46,457 nt of DNA, from positions 15,574 to 62,030 of the forward strand of contig LFTQ01000046.1 of assembly GCA_001513545.1 (NCBI GenBank). The letters are read 5' to 3'. Shown piece by piece: positions 26,312 through 34,693 of this stretch; position 1 is the first letter of the stretch, and each line of letters opens with the position of its first letter. The position numbers and the translations under genes are program-made. This stretch comes from Clostridia bacterium DTU068 (GTDB taxonomy: Bacteria; Bacillota; DSM-12270; Thermacetogeniales; Thermacetogeniaceae). The notes beneath the pieces are model-generated. The model was not told the origin of the DNA. It saw only the letters and a program-made list of their open reading frames with translations, and did no database searches.

Positions 26312-27478
26312 TCAAATGAACATATTCCTTACAGCTATCGATATCCATCCCACTTTAGGAGCGACAAACACTACCGCTCCATTAACCTGCTCTGGTACAA
26401 TCGGCTGATCATCCTGTTCATTGTTATCCCCTTTAGTTATGATCGTCTTGTCTCTATTTATCTTTTTAATCCGGTGGACAACAGGAACAGGTGAATCCTT
26501 AATTCGGTAAGAAATAATATCCCCCTCTTTTAAAAGAGCCGGCTCTTTTTTAGCCACAATAACAATATCACCGGCATCAAAAGCAGGACGCATACTACCA
26601 CTGTAAATAACGATTGGACGCACTGGAAAAACACCTATAGAGAACCAGATGATCCCCACCAGCACCGCCCCGAAGACTGCTGTGCTGACATATCCCGTTT
26701 CCTGCTTTTTGGGTCTTCTGCGGGGGATACGCTGATCAGCATAAAATTCTTGGATAACCGCCAACCCCACTAAAGGGACCACTGTGCCGACAAGAGCCTT
26801 CATCGCCCAGTTAAGGTCGGGAAGGATGGGAGAAAACCATTCAAATGCCTCCAATATACCGCTGTAAGCCAGAGCAGGCACAGGCCCACCCCACATTGCC
26901 AGGAAAGAGGCCAGCAGCTGTTTCAGCGAAATGGGAAGAAATGTGGAGCCGAAAAACTGTGTCCAGGCTTCCAGAGTGCTTCCCCAGGATGGGAATTTAC
27001 TTATTGGGATGGTAAGTAATGTATAAAACAATGCCAACAGAATAGGAACCGCGACATAAGGTTTACGCAGCAGTCTGTTAATCAACCACGCCCTGCTCAG
27101 TTCCATCCCGATCAGTATGCTCATCACATAGAAGATATTGATCAGAATACCGCCGATTGTAAAAGAATATGGGCTCCTGCCGAAACCATCAAAAAAACCG
27201 GCCAGCACCATCAAATATATCTGAAAGAGAGCAATGCCACAGGCAATCTTAATCAGAGCCGGCTGCAGCCGCTGTTTCCCACAGCTCTTTTGTCGAGGGA
27301 GGCGAATGACATAGAGCGCTATGACTATCCAGGCCAGAGGGTTAGCTATATAAGCTGCAGCTGCTCCTGTTAAAAAACGGGGCACAATATACCTAACCAA
27401 GAGCGGGAGCAAAAGAACCGCCCCTAAAACAAGCCACCAGTCAACTGGGATAGTGATTCTCTTGTTCATTCCACTCAT
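26312..27478 (-). CDS. sipW: SipW-type (ER-type) signal peptidase I with N-terminal membrane domain
   Basis: A 388-residue membrane protein with about seven helices in the first 270 residues, then a C-terminal S26B peptidase domain. The catalytic serine lies in YSGSMRP (about residue 295). The second catalytic residue is His in VPVVHRI (about residue 335) instead of the Lys of ordinary bacterial enzymes. TKGDNNEQDD supplies the conserved acidic motif. SipW enzymes process TasA/camelysin-type matrix proteins. The large N-terminal membrane domain is longer than in Bacillus SipW. GGGGGAG precedes the ATG at 27478 by five bases. It follows the TasA-like gene, from which it is separated by a strong hairpin. 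Confidence 0.9.
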   Translation of the reverse strand: MSGMNKRITIPVDWWLVLGAVLLLPLLVRYIVPRFLTGAAAAYIANPLAWIVIALYVIRLPRQKSCGKQRLQPALIKIACGIALFQIYLMVLAGFFDGFGRSPYSFTIGGILINIFYVMSILIGMELSRAWLINRLLRKPYVAVPILLALFYTLLTIPISKFPSWGSTLEAWTQFFGSTFLPISLKQLLASFLAMWGGPVPALAYSGILEAFEWFSPILPDLNWAMKALVGTVVPLVGLAVIQEFYADQRIPRRRPKKQETGYVSTAVFGAVLVGIIWFSIGVFPVRPIVIYSGSMRPAFDAGDIVIVAKKEPALLKEGDIISYRIKDSPVPVVHRIKKINRDKTIITKGDNNEQDDQPIVPEQVNGAVVFVAPKVGWISIAVRNMFI

Positions 27479-27531
27479 GAAAACTCCCCCAACCTACCTA
27501 CACTCCAATCCTATCTATTACCAATAAGGAT

Positions 27532-27564
27532 GGTTGCGGGGAGCTTGATGAGCACCCCGCAACC
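27532..27564 (-). terminator. Strong intergenic hairpin between the TasA-like gene and sipW
   Basis: GGTTGCGGGG (27532-27541) and CCCCGCAACC (27555-27564) are perfect ten-base arms around 13 bases. On the minus strand it is followed by ATCCTTATTGG, a poor U-run, so it may act as a partial terminator or as a 3' stabiliser giving more TasA-like mRNA than sipW mRNA. Confidence 0.65.
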
Positions 27565-27587
27565 TTTTCCATAGATTTTATAGATTT

Positions 27588-28313
27588 CTAAACTTGTTCT
27601 TCGTACCTATTCCACTGGACAAAATCGAATTTGATTATACCTTTTAATGTAGCATTTTCAGGGCAAATGGAATCACCGCAGCCATTTTGCTCAATTCCTG
27701 CATTCACCTTAACCCAAACCTTTCCATCCTTATGAATCTGGATGCCCTTAAGCGCTTGGCAAAGTCCATCCCAACTCTTATCACCGGGTTTAATTGTCCT
27801 GTATTCTTTTGGTAAGCCATGGGATTTAGGATTATCGACGTAAATTTTCCAATCAATCACCTTAATAAAGTTGCTTAACCCATCGTTATCTTCATTAATG
27901 TCAAATGTTACATTCTGAATCTTAGCTGGCACAGAACCATTGCCCTGTATGAAGAAGGTAAACTGTGGATTGTACCATGGATAAGCATTTTCTATTGCTA
28001 AATACAACTCCTTGTCATTACCCTTAGAGTATGGACAAAATGTAATATGTGCAACTTTCTTACCTTCGTCATTATTTCACTTGCCCCACTGAGGGTCGCG
28101 ACCATCGTCACATTGTACGTATCCATCGATACCGTAATAAAATCCATAGCCATCGTCATTGGTGTCGAACGCGTGAATAGAAACATCCAAGTCGCCTGTT
28201 TTTACAGTGCCATGAACTTTCAATTCATCTGTCCACTTAGCAAAACCAAAACCCATCAAAGAAAGAGCCAAAACTGCCACCAGGCAAAATATCAGTGCCT
28301 TTTTGGATTTCAT
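27588..28313 (-). pseudogene. TasA/camelysin-like SipW-dependent secreted protein interrupted by an in-frame TGA
   Basis: An ATG at 28313 (seven bases after AAGGAGG) opens a frame with a typical SipW-type signal region: KSKKALIFCLVAVLALSLMGFGFAKWTDELKVHGTVKTGDL, then an Asp/Asn-rich stretch with DTNDDGYGFYYG. The frame stops at TGA (28079-28077) after 78 residues. The same frame then stays open, without another stop, to 27588, continuing NNDEGKKVAHITF and later YLAIENAYPWYNP, which matches the rest of such proteins. A single TGG-to-TGA change would explain it: DPQWGK-W-NNDEG reads naturally. I see no selenocysteine hairpin after the stop. It may be a pseudogene, phase-type variant, sequencing error or read-through gene. 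Intact length would be about 241 residues. Confidence 0.8.
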
Positions 28314-28657
28314 CACTCAACCTCCTTACAATAATTGAAATAAACCATTAAAGCACCAATGAAAACTTTTAACTCAGCTGGCCCATCACCCCCCTACAGG
28401 TATTGTCGTAATTTTGGTGTGATTTGTACGTATTAGTAAAAACAACCATACCTCATGCTCAAAGATTATCATGCCTCACCCATCACCTTCTATTGACCAG
28501 ATGGAGTAAAAACAAGGTGAAAATATTAAACCGCAGCAGCAAAAGGATTAATTTGGGATGAACTATATGGGGTAGAGATACAAATAAAAAACCGGGGAAA
28601 TGGAAACTCCCGGCATAAAATCTGTTTTTAGATTCAGTTTTTGCACGATCAGATGAT
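28314..28657. other. Intergenic region between the LuxR-type gene and the TasA-like gene
   Basis: No gene is seen. It contains the terminator of the LuxR-type gene (28582-28613) and should contain the promoter of the surface-protein cluster. A weak candidate is TTGAGC, 18 bases, TACTAA on the minus strand (around 28460-28430). No riboswitch class was recognised. Confidence 0.45.
28582..28613 (-). terminator. Terminator after the LuxR-type regulator gene
   Basis: On the minus strand CCGGG (28613-28609) pairs with CCCGG (28596-28592) around a 12-base region, part of which can also pair, and is followed by TTTTTTATTTG. Confidence 0.75.
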
Positions 28658-29305
28658 CTACCCGGTCACAGCTTTTGTTCCTGCAGTATTAATACCACTC
28701 TGAAGGGCCAGTATCTGTGCCTCATTGCGCTTGTTAACCCCCAATTTGCGGAAAATGCTGCGCAGGTGAGATTTGACAGTAGACTCGGAAATATAGAGGG
28801 CAGAGGCAATCTCTGAGTTGGTTTGTCCTTTTCTAAGCAGTGTGAATACCTCTTGTTCTCTTTTCGTCAGGGAACCTAAAAGGGAGTAATTATCTTGAGA
28901 ATTGATCTTGTTGTGGTATTCAGGTCCAAACCGTGGGAGACATAGCACTCCTGCATCCAGTATCAACTCAACTGCACGAACTATCTGTTTTGGTAGCAAC
29001 CGCAAAGGCAGACAGCCATGAAGACCCAAATGGATTAATTCTATCATATTATACTCCCCTGGATCCCGTAATACGATCACCAGGCGAGTTAAGGGACTCT
29101 TGGCTTTAGTCTCTGATATCACTGGTATTGGATCACCATTGACTTTCCAAAGGATAACATCAGGGTAGAGAGAAACACCGGTCTCAATAAGTTCAGGAGT
29201 AGAAAATGTCCCTAACACATGGAAAGAATTACTTATCTTAAAGGCTGCTGTAAGGCACTCACACCACTCCACTGAATTACCTACGATCACAATGCGGTAT
29301 TTCAT
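28658..29305 (-). CDS. LuxR/NarL-type transcription regulator with degenerate receiver domain
   Basis: A 215-residue protein. The C-terminal helix-turn-helix (about residues 143-205) is a classic LuxR/NarL domain: LTKREQEVFTLLRKGQTNSEIA and SESTVKSHLRSIFRKLGV. The N-terminal 120 residues have the fold pattern of a response-regulator receiver, but the acidic pocket reads IVIVGNS instead of a DD pair. The usual phospho-acceptor position in PDVILWK is Lys rather than Asp. It is therefore probably not controlled by phosphorylation. AAAGGAGG precedes the ATG. No histidine kinase is next to it. It lies between the surface-protein cluster and an HD-GYP gene, so a role in controlling the surface proteins is plausible but unproven. 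Confidence 0.9.
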   Translation of the reverse strand: MKYRIVIVGNSVEWCECLTAAFKISNSFHVLGTFSTPELIETGVSLYPDVILWKVNGDPIPVISETKAKSPLTRLVIVLRDPGEYNMIELIHLGLHGCLPLRLLPKQIVRAVELILDAGVLCLPRFGPEYHNKINSQDNYSLLGSLTKREQEVFTLLRKGQTNSEIASALYISESTVKSHLRSIFRKLGVNKRNEAQILALQSGINTAGTKAVTG

Positions 29306-29624
29306 TTCAACCCTCCTTTAGAGTAGTTCTGTTCTATGTCAACGAACTAATATCATCCGAATTAACCAATGATTAATCAATTATGACTAGATATTTTGCT
29401 GAAGCATTAATTCTCCAGTACTATATAAACATCCTTCCCATTTATTGTTATATTTTATAATATATGATGATAATTAATTAACAGTTTTCGACCGATAGGA
29501 GCAAAAACCATCAATGTTGTTCGCTCTTTCAGTTACATCCTTATTGGATAAAAACCTCAAATCAGCTCTCAGAAAGTGATGGAAAAGTAGGTAAGGCGAG
29601 AAAATAAAATGTCACAATTGCGGT
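29306..29624. other. AT-rich intergenic region between the HD-GYP and LuxR-type genes
   Basis: No gene is supported. The region is strongly AT-rich. A TTGACA occurs on the minus strand about 35 bases before the LuxR-type gene's ribosome binding site, but without a good -10 partner. No clear terminator for the HD-GYP gene was found. Confidence 0.4.
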
Positions 29625-30563
29625 TCAATTGACGATACAGCTAGGAGGGACATGAAAGAAACTTTCATTAGTCAGGGTATAAACCCCATCATCTTCCTGT
29701 TCAACAATATCAAGGAAATGTACAATAAGGCGTGGATCGAACTGCACACCAGCACATCTGATCAGCTCAGTCACAGCTTCATCATGTGTTTTTGCCCTGC
29801 TGTAGGGTCTATCAGAAATCATGGCATCATAGGCATCCGCAATAGCAATAATACGGGCACCCAGAGGGATCTCCTCCCTAGCTAATCCTGATGGATAGCC
29901 TGTCCCATTATAAAACTCATGGTGGTGCAGTATAATCGATGATATTTTCTCTGAAGCAATCAGTGTTTCCAGGATTTTTGTTCCTATTTCCGGGTGTTTA
30001 CGCACTTTAGCAAATTCTTCTCGGGTAAGAGCCCCCGGTTTTTTCAAAATATCTTCGGGAATCCCTATCTTCCCCAGGTCATGGAGCAAAGCAGCACAGT
30101 ATAAATCAACCAAATCCTCTTGAGACATATCCAGCCTTTTACCCAGAGCAACAGCATAATTGGCGACTCGTTCCAGGTGCTGCAGGGATGTGTCATCCCT
30201 CGCCTGCATCACAGCTGTAAGGGCATTTAATGCGGCAAAATATATCCGGTTGGCTTCATCCTTTGCATTGATCAGAATATCTTTCAGTTCGGAATTAACC
30301 CTACATAAACTGAGGTATCTTCCCTTATAGCTGATGAAAAGATAAAACATCCACAAAAAAGCTATCAGTACCAATACAGCTCCCCCGGCCAAAATGAAAT
30401 AACGGAATATATCAGCGGTTGGGAGAACTAATTGTACAGCCTGCAGATAAATTTTTACGGTCAAGTAGACTAATACTGCGATCACTGCACTTGCAAACAT
30501 AATAAAGAGAATGGTTGCTTTGTTATTCATCAGCTTGAGAATAGCGTCTCGCAAAAAACTCAC
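29625..30563 (-). CDS. Membrane-bound HD-GYP domain phosphodiesterase
   Basis: A 312-residue protein. Two membrane helices (about residues 16-38 and 48-72) are followed by a short coiled linker and an HD-GYP domain (about residues 105-290). Metal and signature residues are intact: LLHDLGKIGIP, the His of HHEFYNGTGYPSGL, and IIAIADAYDAMISDRPY. HD-GYP enzymes usually degrade cyclic di-GMP or related cyclic dinucleotides. No sensor domain is visible beyond the membrane segment. The start is uncertain: the GTG at 30563 has AAGG only one base away, and a TTG nine bases downstream has better spacing. It lies between rsfS and the LuxR-type regulator, same strand. Confidence 0.9.
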   Translation of the reverse strand: MSFLRDAILKLMNNKATILFIMFASAVIAVLVYLTVKIYLQAVQLVLPTADIFRYFILAGGAVLVLIAFLWMFYLFISYKGRYLSLCRVNSELKDILINAKDEANRIYFAALNALTAVMQARDDTSLQHLERVANYAVALGKRLDMSQEDLVDLYCAALLHDLGKIGIPEDILKKPGALTREEFAKVRKHPEIGTKILETLIASEKISSIILHHHEFYNGTGYPSGLAREEIPLGARIIAIADAYDAMISDRPYSRAKTHDEAVTELIRCAGVQFDPRLIVHFLDIVEQEDDGVYTLTNESFFHVPPSCIVN

Positions 30564-30646
30564 GCCTTATCTGTGCAGTATATATACTCACAGTAAAATA
30601 AAATTCGACGAAATATTTTACAATTCCTGCAGAAAAATAACTTTAT

Positions 30647-30994
30647 CTAAGAATTTTGCATAATTATACTGGCATCACCCCATAAATGTTCAATATCATA
30701 AAACCTGCGTGCTTCTTCACTAAAGATATGGACCACAACACTGCCGTAATCCAACAATATCCATCCGGACTGTGGAGTTCCCTGTCTCCGGAAATAATCC
30801 TCACCTGATTTACCTAATTCTTCTTGTATATCCCTGGCGATCGCTTCCAGATGTGTGGTACTGCGGCCGCTACAGATCACAAAATAATCTGCTACAGGAA
30901 AAATACCTCTTAGATCAAGCACTACGACATTGTGCGCCTTTTTCTCAGCTGCAGCTTGTGCAGCTTTGATGGCCCTTTCCCGGCCTGAATCCAA
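30647..30994 (-). CDS. rsfS: Ribosomal silencing factor RsfS
   Basis: A 115-residue protein that binds ribosomal protein L14 and blocks 30S-50S joining in starvation. Family features include VVVLDLRGIFPVADYFVICSGRSTTHLEAIARDI and the C-terminal DYGSVVVHIFSEEARRFYDIEHLWGDA. The start is a TTG at 30994, ten bases after AAAGGAGG. It lies directly after yqeK, and the nadD-yqeK-rsfS order is a hallmark of Firmicutes. Confidence 0.97.
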   Translation of the reverse strand: MDSGRERAIKAAQAAAEKKAHNVVVLDLRGIFPVADYFVICSGRSTTHLEAIARDIQEELGKSGEDYFRRQGTPQSGWILLDYGSVVVHIFSEEARRFYDIEHLWGDASIIMQNS

Positions 30995-31011
30995 TCTTTA
31001 ATTTCCTCCTT

Positions 31012-31569
31012 TCATTTGCTAACAACATAATAATTCCAAGCATCTATGGTTCGCGGATGAATCAGTTTATACCTCTGCAAACAGTAACCAATAGTGGAGG
31101 CAAAACACTCCAAAAGAGCTCTATCAAGGTCATTCCTGGCAATTTCCCGCAGGCGCTCAACAGAGGGGAAATCTCTCCCAGGAGCTATCAGATCAGCAAT
31201 ATAGATCACCTGTGCCAACCTTCCCATAGCAGGACTCCCCAAAGTATGCAGAGCAACAGCCTCCAGCAGGTGAGGGTTATCAATACCCAATTCTTCCTTA
31301 ATCAGCTGTGCCCCTAAAGGCCCATGCAAGAGCAGGGGAACTTTTTCCTCAACAGAACAGGTAACCAATCCTCTGGCTCGCGCCATACTCAGCAGTTGAT
31401 CAGCAGAAATATCCCGGGCATAGTCATGAAGCAGGCCCGCCAATTCAGCATCTCTTTGTTCAAGCCCGTGTATGGCAGCTAATTCTGCTGCACAATCACG
31501 CACAGCTAAAACATGCTCCATTCTATCTTTTGATAATCTTTCCCTAATTGCTTTTTCGTACTCCTGCAT
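31012..31569 (-). CDS. yqeK: YqeK-type HD domain hydrolase
   Basis: A 185-residue HD-family protein; characterised relatives split symmetrical diadenosine tetraphosphate into ADP. Metal-binding residues are visible in DRMEHVLAVRDCAAELA (first His), AGLLHDYARDI (HD pair) and the ADLIAPGRDFPSVERLRE segment typical of YqeK. The ATG at 31569 follows AGAGGG; the frame is open to 31584 but that ATG has no ribosome binding site. It lies between nadD and rsfS with short spacing, so the three are co-transcribed. Confidence 0.93.
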   Translation of the reverse strand: MQEYEKAIRERLSKDRMEHVLAVRDCAAELAAIHGLEQRDAELAGLLHDYARDISADQLLSMARARGLVTCSVEEKVPLLLHGPLGAQLIKEELGIDNPHLLEAVALHTLGSPAMGRLAQVIYIADLIAPGRDFPSVERLREIARNDLDRALLECFASTIGYCLQRYKLIHPRTIDAWNYYVVSK

Positions 31570-31605
31570 TCTATCCCTCTTCATATGGATAAAAGAGCTG
31601 TTTGT

Positions 31606-32208
31606 TTATAGTAAATAGAGCTTCTGCTGAATGATATATTGTTCAACTGATTCAGGAACCAGATATTTTATCGACCTACCCTCCCTGATACGCTTTCTGA
31701 TATCAGAGGATGAAATATCCAGTTGAGGCATCTCCAGAGGTATAACAACCGAACTGTAATATTTCCCAAAAATCTCACCGACAATGTGTAAGTCTAAACC
31801 GGGACGGGCAGCCACAATAAACCTGCAGAGTGATAAAAGCTCTTCCGGCTCTTTCCACCCAAATACATCCAGTATTGTATCAACCCCGGTTATAAAAAAA
31901 AGTTCAGCAGCATCACCATAGATCTGGCGCAGCTGACGCATGGTATCTACTGTATAGGTAATCCCTCCCCGCTCATACTCCAGACGGCTGGCCTCAAAAA
32001 AAGGGTTCCCAAGGATGGCAAGCATAACCATCAGATACCTATGCCAAAAGTCTGTTAATATACCATGCTTATGAGGTGGGATAGAGGTCGGCATAAAGAT
32101 AACCTTATCCAGGAAGAATTTTTCCCTTGCAGCTTCAGCAACCATCAGATGACCATAATGAATAGGATCAAAAGTGCCGCCCAGTATCCCCAATCGCTGC
32201 TCCTTCAT
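31606..32208 (-). CDS. nadD: Nicotinate-nucleotide adenylyltransferase
   Basis: Transfers AMP from ATP to nicotinate mononucleotide in NAD synthesis. The 200-residue protein has the nucleotidyltransferase motif GGTFDPIHYGHLMVAE at the N-terminus. The C-terminal ISSSDIRKRIREGRSIKYLVPESVEQYI is the ISSTxIR block of the family. AGGA lies eight bases before the ATG. It is followed by yqeK after about 35 bases and preceded by proA. Confidence 0.97.
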   Translation of the reverse strand: MKEQRLGILGGTFDPIHYGHLMVAEAAREKFFLDKVIFMPTSIPPHKHGILTDFWHRYLMVMLAILGNPFFEASRLEYERGGITYTVDTMRQLRQIYGDAAELFFITGVDTILDVFGWKEPEELLSLCRFIVAARPGLDLHIVGEIFGKYYSSVVIPLEMPQLDISSSDIRKRIREGRSIKYLVPESVEQYIIQQKLYLL

Positions 32209-32245
32209 AAGTTTGTTCCTGCCCCTTCAAATATATTAAAAATAT

Positions 32246-33502
32246 TTAAGACCTGATCTGCCCATCGCCCAGGATAACAAACTTGGTAGAGGTCAATTCC
32301 TCCAAACCCATAGGTCCCCGGGCGTGGAGTTTTTGGGTACTGATCCCTATCTCTGCTCCAAAACCAAATTGGTGTCCATCAGTAAAACGGGTGGAGGCAT
32401 TAACAAATACAGCAGCTGCATCAACCTTTTGCACAAATAACATGGCTTTCTGATAATTGCCGGTAATAATCGCCTCAGAGTGTTTTGTGCCGTAGGTATG
32501 AATATGATCAATAGCTTCATCCAGATCCCGGACCACCTTCACTGCAAGGACAAGATCCAGGTATTCTGTACCCCAATCCTCTTCTGAAGCGGGAAGGCAA
32601 TCAGGTACAATTTCCCGAGTTTTTTCACAGCCCCGCAGCTCCACTCCTTTTTCCCGAAGAGCGGCTATTGCTGCAGGCAAAAATGCCTTTGCACATTTTT
32701 CATTTACTAAAAGGGTTTCCATAGCATTGCAAACACCGGGTCTTTGTGTTTTAGCATTGACCACAATTCTATTGGCCATTTCCAGGTCTGCCTCATCATC
32801 AACATAAGTATGGCAGTTGCCCACACCAGTTTTCAATACCGGTACTGTGGCATTTGTTGTCACCGCATTGATCAAACCGGCCCCACCCCGGGGGATCAGA
32901 ACATCGATGTAATCATTCATGGTCATCATCATATTCGCAGCCTCCCTGTCGGTTATGGGCACCAATTGAATCGCCCCCTCAGGAATTCCCGCACTCACCG
33001 CTGCTGCACTGATCACCTGGGTTAAAACAAGGTTTGACTGAAGTGCCTCAGAACCGCCCCGCAGAATAACAGCATTACCGGCTTTGAGACAGAGTCCGGC
33101 AGCATCTACAGTTACATTAGGGCGGGCCTCATAGATAATACCGATCACACCAAGGGGTACTCTTAACCTGCCGACACGCAACCCATTGGGGCGTGTCCAC
33201 ATCTTGATAACCTCACCAACCGGGTCTGCAAGGCCCACCAGATCCCGCAGCCCATCAGCCATTTCCTTGATCCGTTCCGCTGTCAGCAACAAACGATCCA
33301 GCAGAGCCCCACTCAACCCCTTAGCCCTCCCAGCATCCATATCCTGCTGATTGGCATCCAGGATCAATTCCATTCTTTCTTCCAGTGCTCTGGCCATGGA
33401 CAACAAGGCGTGATTCTTGACCTCAGTGGAAGTCCCTGCAAGTATATAAGACGCCTTTTTCGCCCTTTCCCCAAGTTCTATCATCTGACTTTCCAACGAC
33501 AT
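32246..33502 (-). CDS. proA: Gamma-glutamyl phosphate reductase
   Basis: Second enzyme of proline synthesis: NADPH-dependent reduction of glutamyl-5-phosphate to the semialdehyde. The 418-residue protein has the normal length and the catalytic cysteine in QRPGVCNAMETLLV (about residue 255). LRGGSEALQSN is the cofactor loop, and the C-terminal GFGAEIGISTQKLHARGPMGLEELTS block is diagnostic. GAGGAGG lies before the ATG. It is directly downstream of proB, whose product is its substrate-channelling partner. Confidence 0.98.
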   Translation of the reverse strand: MSLESQMIELGERAKKASYILAGTSTEVKNHALLSMARALEERMELILDANQQDMDAGRAKGLSGALLDRLLLTAERIKEMADGLRDLVGLADPVGEVIKMWTRPNGLRVGRLRVPLGVIGIIYEARPNVTVDAAGLCLKAGNAVILRGGSEALQSNLVLTQVISAAAVSAGIPEGAIQLVPITDREAANMMMTMNDYIDVLIPRGGAGLINAVTTNATVPVLKTGVGNCHTYVDDEADLEMANRIVVNAKTQRPGVCNAMETLLVNEKCAKAFLPAAIAALREKGVELRGCEKTREIVPDCLPASEEDWGTEYLDLVLAVKVVRDLDEAIDHIHTYGTKHSEAIITGNYQKAMLFVQKVDAAAVFVNASTRFTDGHQFGFGAEIGISTQKLHARGPMGLEELTSTKFVILGDGQIRS

Positions 33503-33526
33503 AATATTTGCCTCCTCTCTACTAGC

Positions 33527-34669
33527 TTATCCGCCATTTATAACAAGTGTGAGATTGTCACGGTGAACAATTTCATCATAATCATGATAGCCCAGAATCT
33601 CTTTGATCTCCCTGGTGTTATGCCCCTTAATCAACTGCATTGCAGCACTGTGGTAATTGCTGATACCTCTGGCAATTTCCCTTCCGGAAGGATCAACAAT
33701 ACTGATCACATTCCCTGTACTAAAAGTGCCTTCAACACTGACCACACCACTGGGCAGCAGGCTCTTACCCTTTTTTAACAGAGCCGCTGCTGCCCCTTCA
33801 TCCACAACCACCCTTCCCTGAACCGGGGAGCCAAAGGCAATCCACAGCTTACGTGCCTGCATGCGATCTTCCTGGGGCACAAAAAGGGTACCCACTGATT
33901 CGCCCTGCAATACTGCTGATAGTGTTCCCTTTTTCATGCCACTGGCGATCACAAGGGGTATCCCTGCCTGCATAGCGATCTTTGCTGCCTGAATCTTAGT
34001 CTCCATCCCACCTGTAGCCAAATCTGACCCGCACCCACCGGCACTGATCTCGATCTCCGGTGTGATTTCAGCTATTTCCCGGATCAGCTGCGCATCTTCA
34101 TGCCGGTGAGGGTCTACTGTGTAATAACCATCAAGGTCTGTAAGTAAAACCAAAAGGTCCGCATCCACCAGGCAAGCTACCAGAGCAGCCAGGGTATCAT
34201 TATCCCCAAAGCGGATCTCTTCCACTGCTACAGTATCATTTTCATTAACGATGGGGACCACCCTGAACCTCATCAAGGCCTGCAGGGTGTGACGTGCATT
34301 CAAATAGCGTTCCCTGTGATTGATATCTTCCCTGGTAAGCAGCACCTGGGCTACGGTTATCCCTCGCGGTGAGAAAAAGGATTCATAGTGCTGCATCAGA
34401 ATTCCCTGACCAACAGCTGCTGCTGCCTGCTTTTCGGGAATGGTTCTGGGTCTGCGTGCCAACCCCAATCTCCCCACTCCAGCGCCAATCGCTCCGGAAC
34501 TGACCACAATTACATCCAGTCCTTCATCCCAGAGAGCCGCCAGGTCCTCCACCAGGCTTTCCATGCGCTGGAGGTTAAACTGCCCCTTGTTCCCGCAGAG
34601 GATCTTTGTTCCGACTTTAACCACTATACGGCGTGCCTGTTTTATCTTTGCGCGTTGAAAAACGGCCAT
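33527..34669 (-). CDS. proB: Glutamate 5-kinase with PUA domain
   Basis: First enzyme of proline synthesis. The 380 residues contain an amino acid kinase domain (VVKVGTKILCG near the N-terminus, SSGAIGAGVGRLGL, NENDTVAVEEIRFGDNDTLAALVA) followed by a C-terminal PUA domain from about residue 285 (GRVVVDEGAAAALLKKGKSLLPSGV). GGAGG lies seven bases before the ATG. It forms an operon with proA 24 bases downstream. Members of this family are usually inhibited by proline. No leader regulatory element is evident. Confidence 0.98.
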   Translation of the reverse strand: MAVFQRAKIKQARRIVVKVGTKILCGNKGQFNLQRMESLVEDLAALWDEGLDVIVVSSGAIGAGVGRLGLARRPRTIPEKQAAAAVGQGILMQHYESFFSPRGITVAQVLLTREDINHRERYLNARHTLQALMRFRVVPIVNENDTVAVEEIRFGDNDTLAALVACLVDADLLVLLTDLDGYYTVDPHRHEDAQLIREIAEITPEIEISAGGCGSDLATGGMETKIQAAKIAMQAGIPLVIASGMKKGTLSAVLQGESVGTLFVPQEDRMQARKLWIAFGSPVQGRVVVDEGAAAALLKKGKSLLPSGVVSVEGTFSTGNVISIVDPSGREIARGISNYHSAAMQLIKGHNTREIKEILGYHDYDEIVHRDNLTLVINGG

Positions 34670-34693
34670 CTTTAAGCCTCCACTCTCCCATTT

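Noticed and set aside
28030-28079. Selenocysteine recoding of the TGA in the TasA-like gene.
   Set aside because: No stable stem-loop with an apical G follows the TGA at the normal distance, and the context reads best as a lost Trp codon.
28314-28580. A cyclic di-GMP riboswitch upstream of the TasA-like gene, suggested by the nearby HD-GYP gene.
   Set aside because: None of the conserved bases of the class I or II cyclic di-GMP aptamers could be seen.
29652-29885. A plus-strand frame with AGGAGGG before an ATG at 29652.
   Set aside because: The ribosome-binding match is fortuitous; the frame is antisense to the HD-GYP coding region and has no recognisable product.
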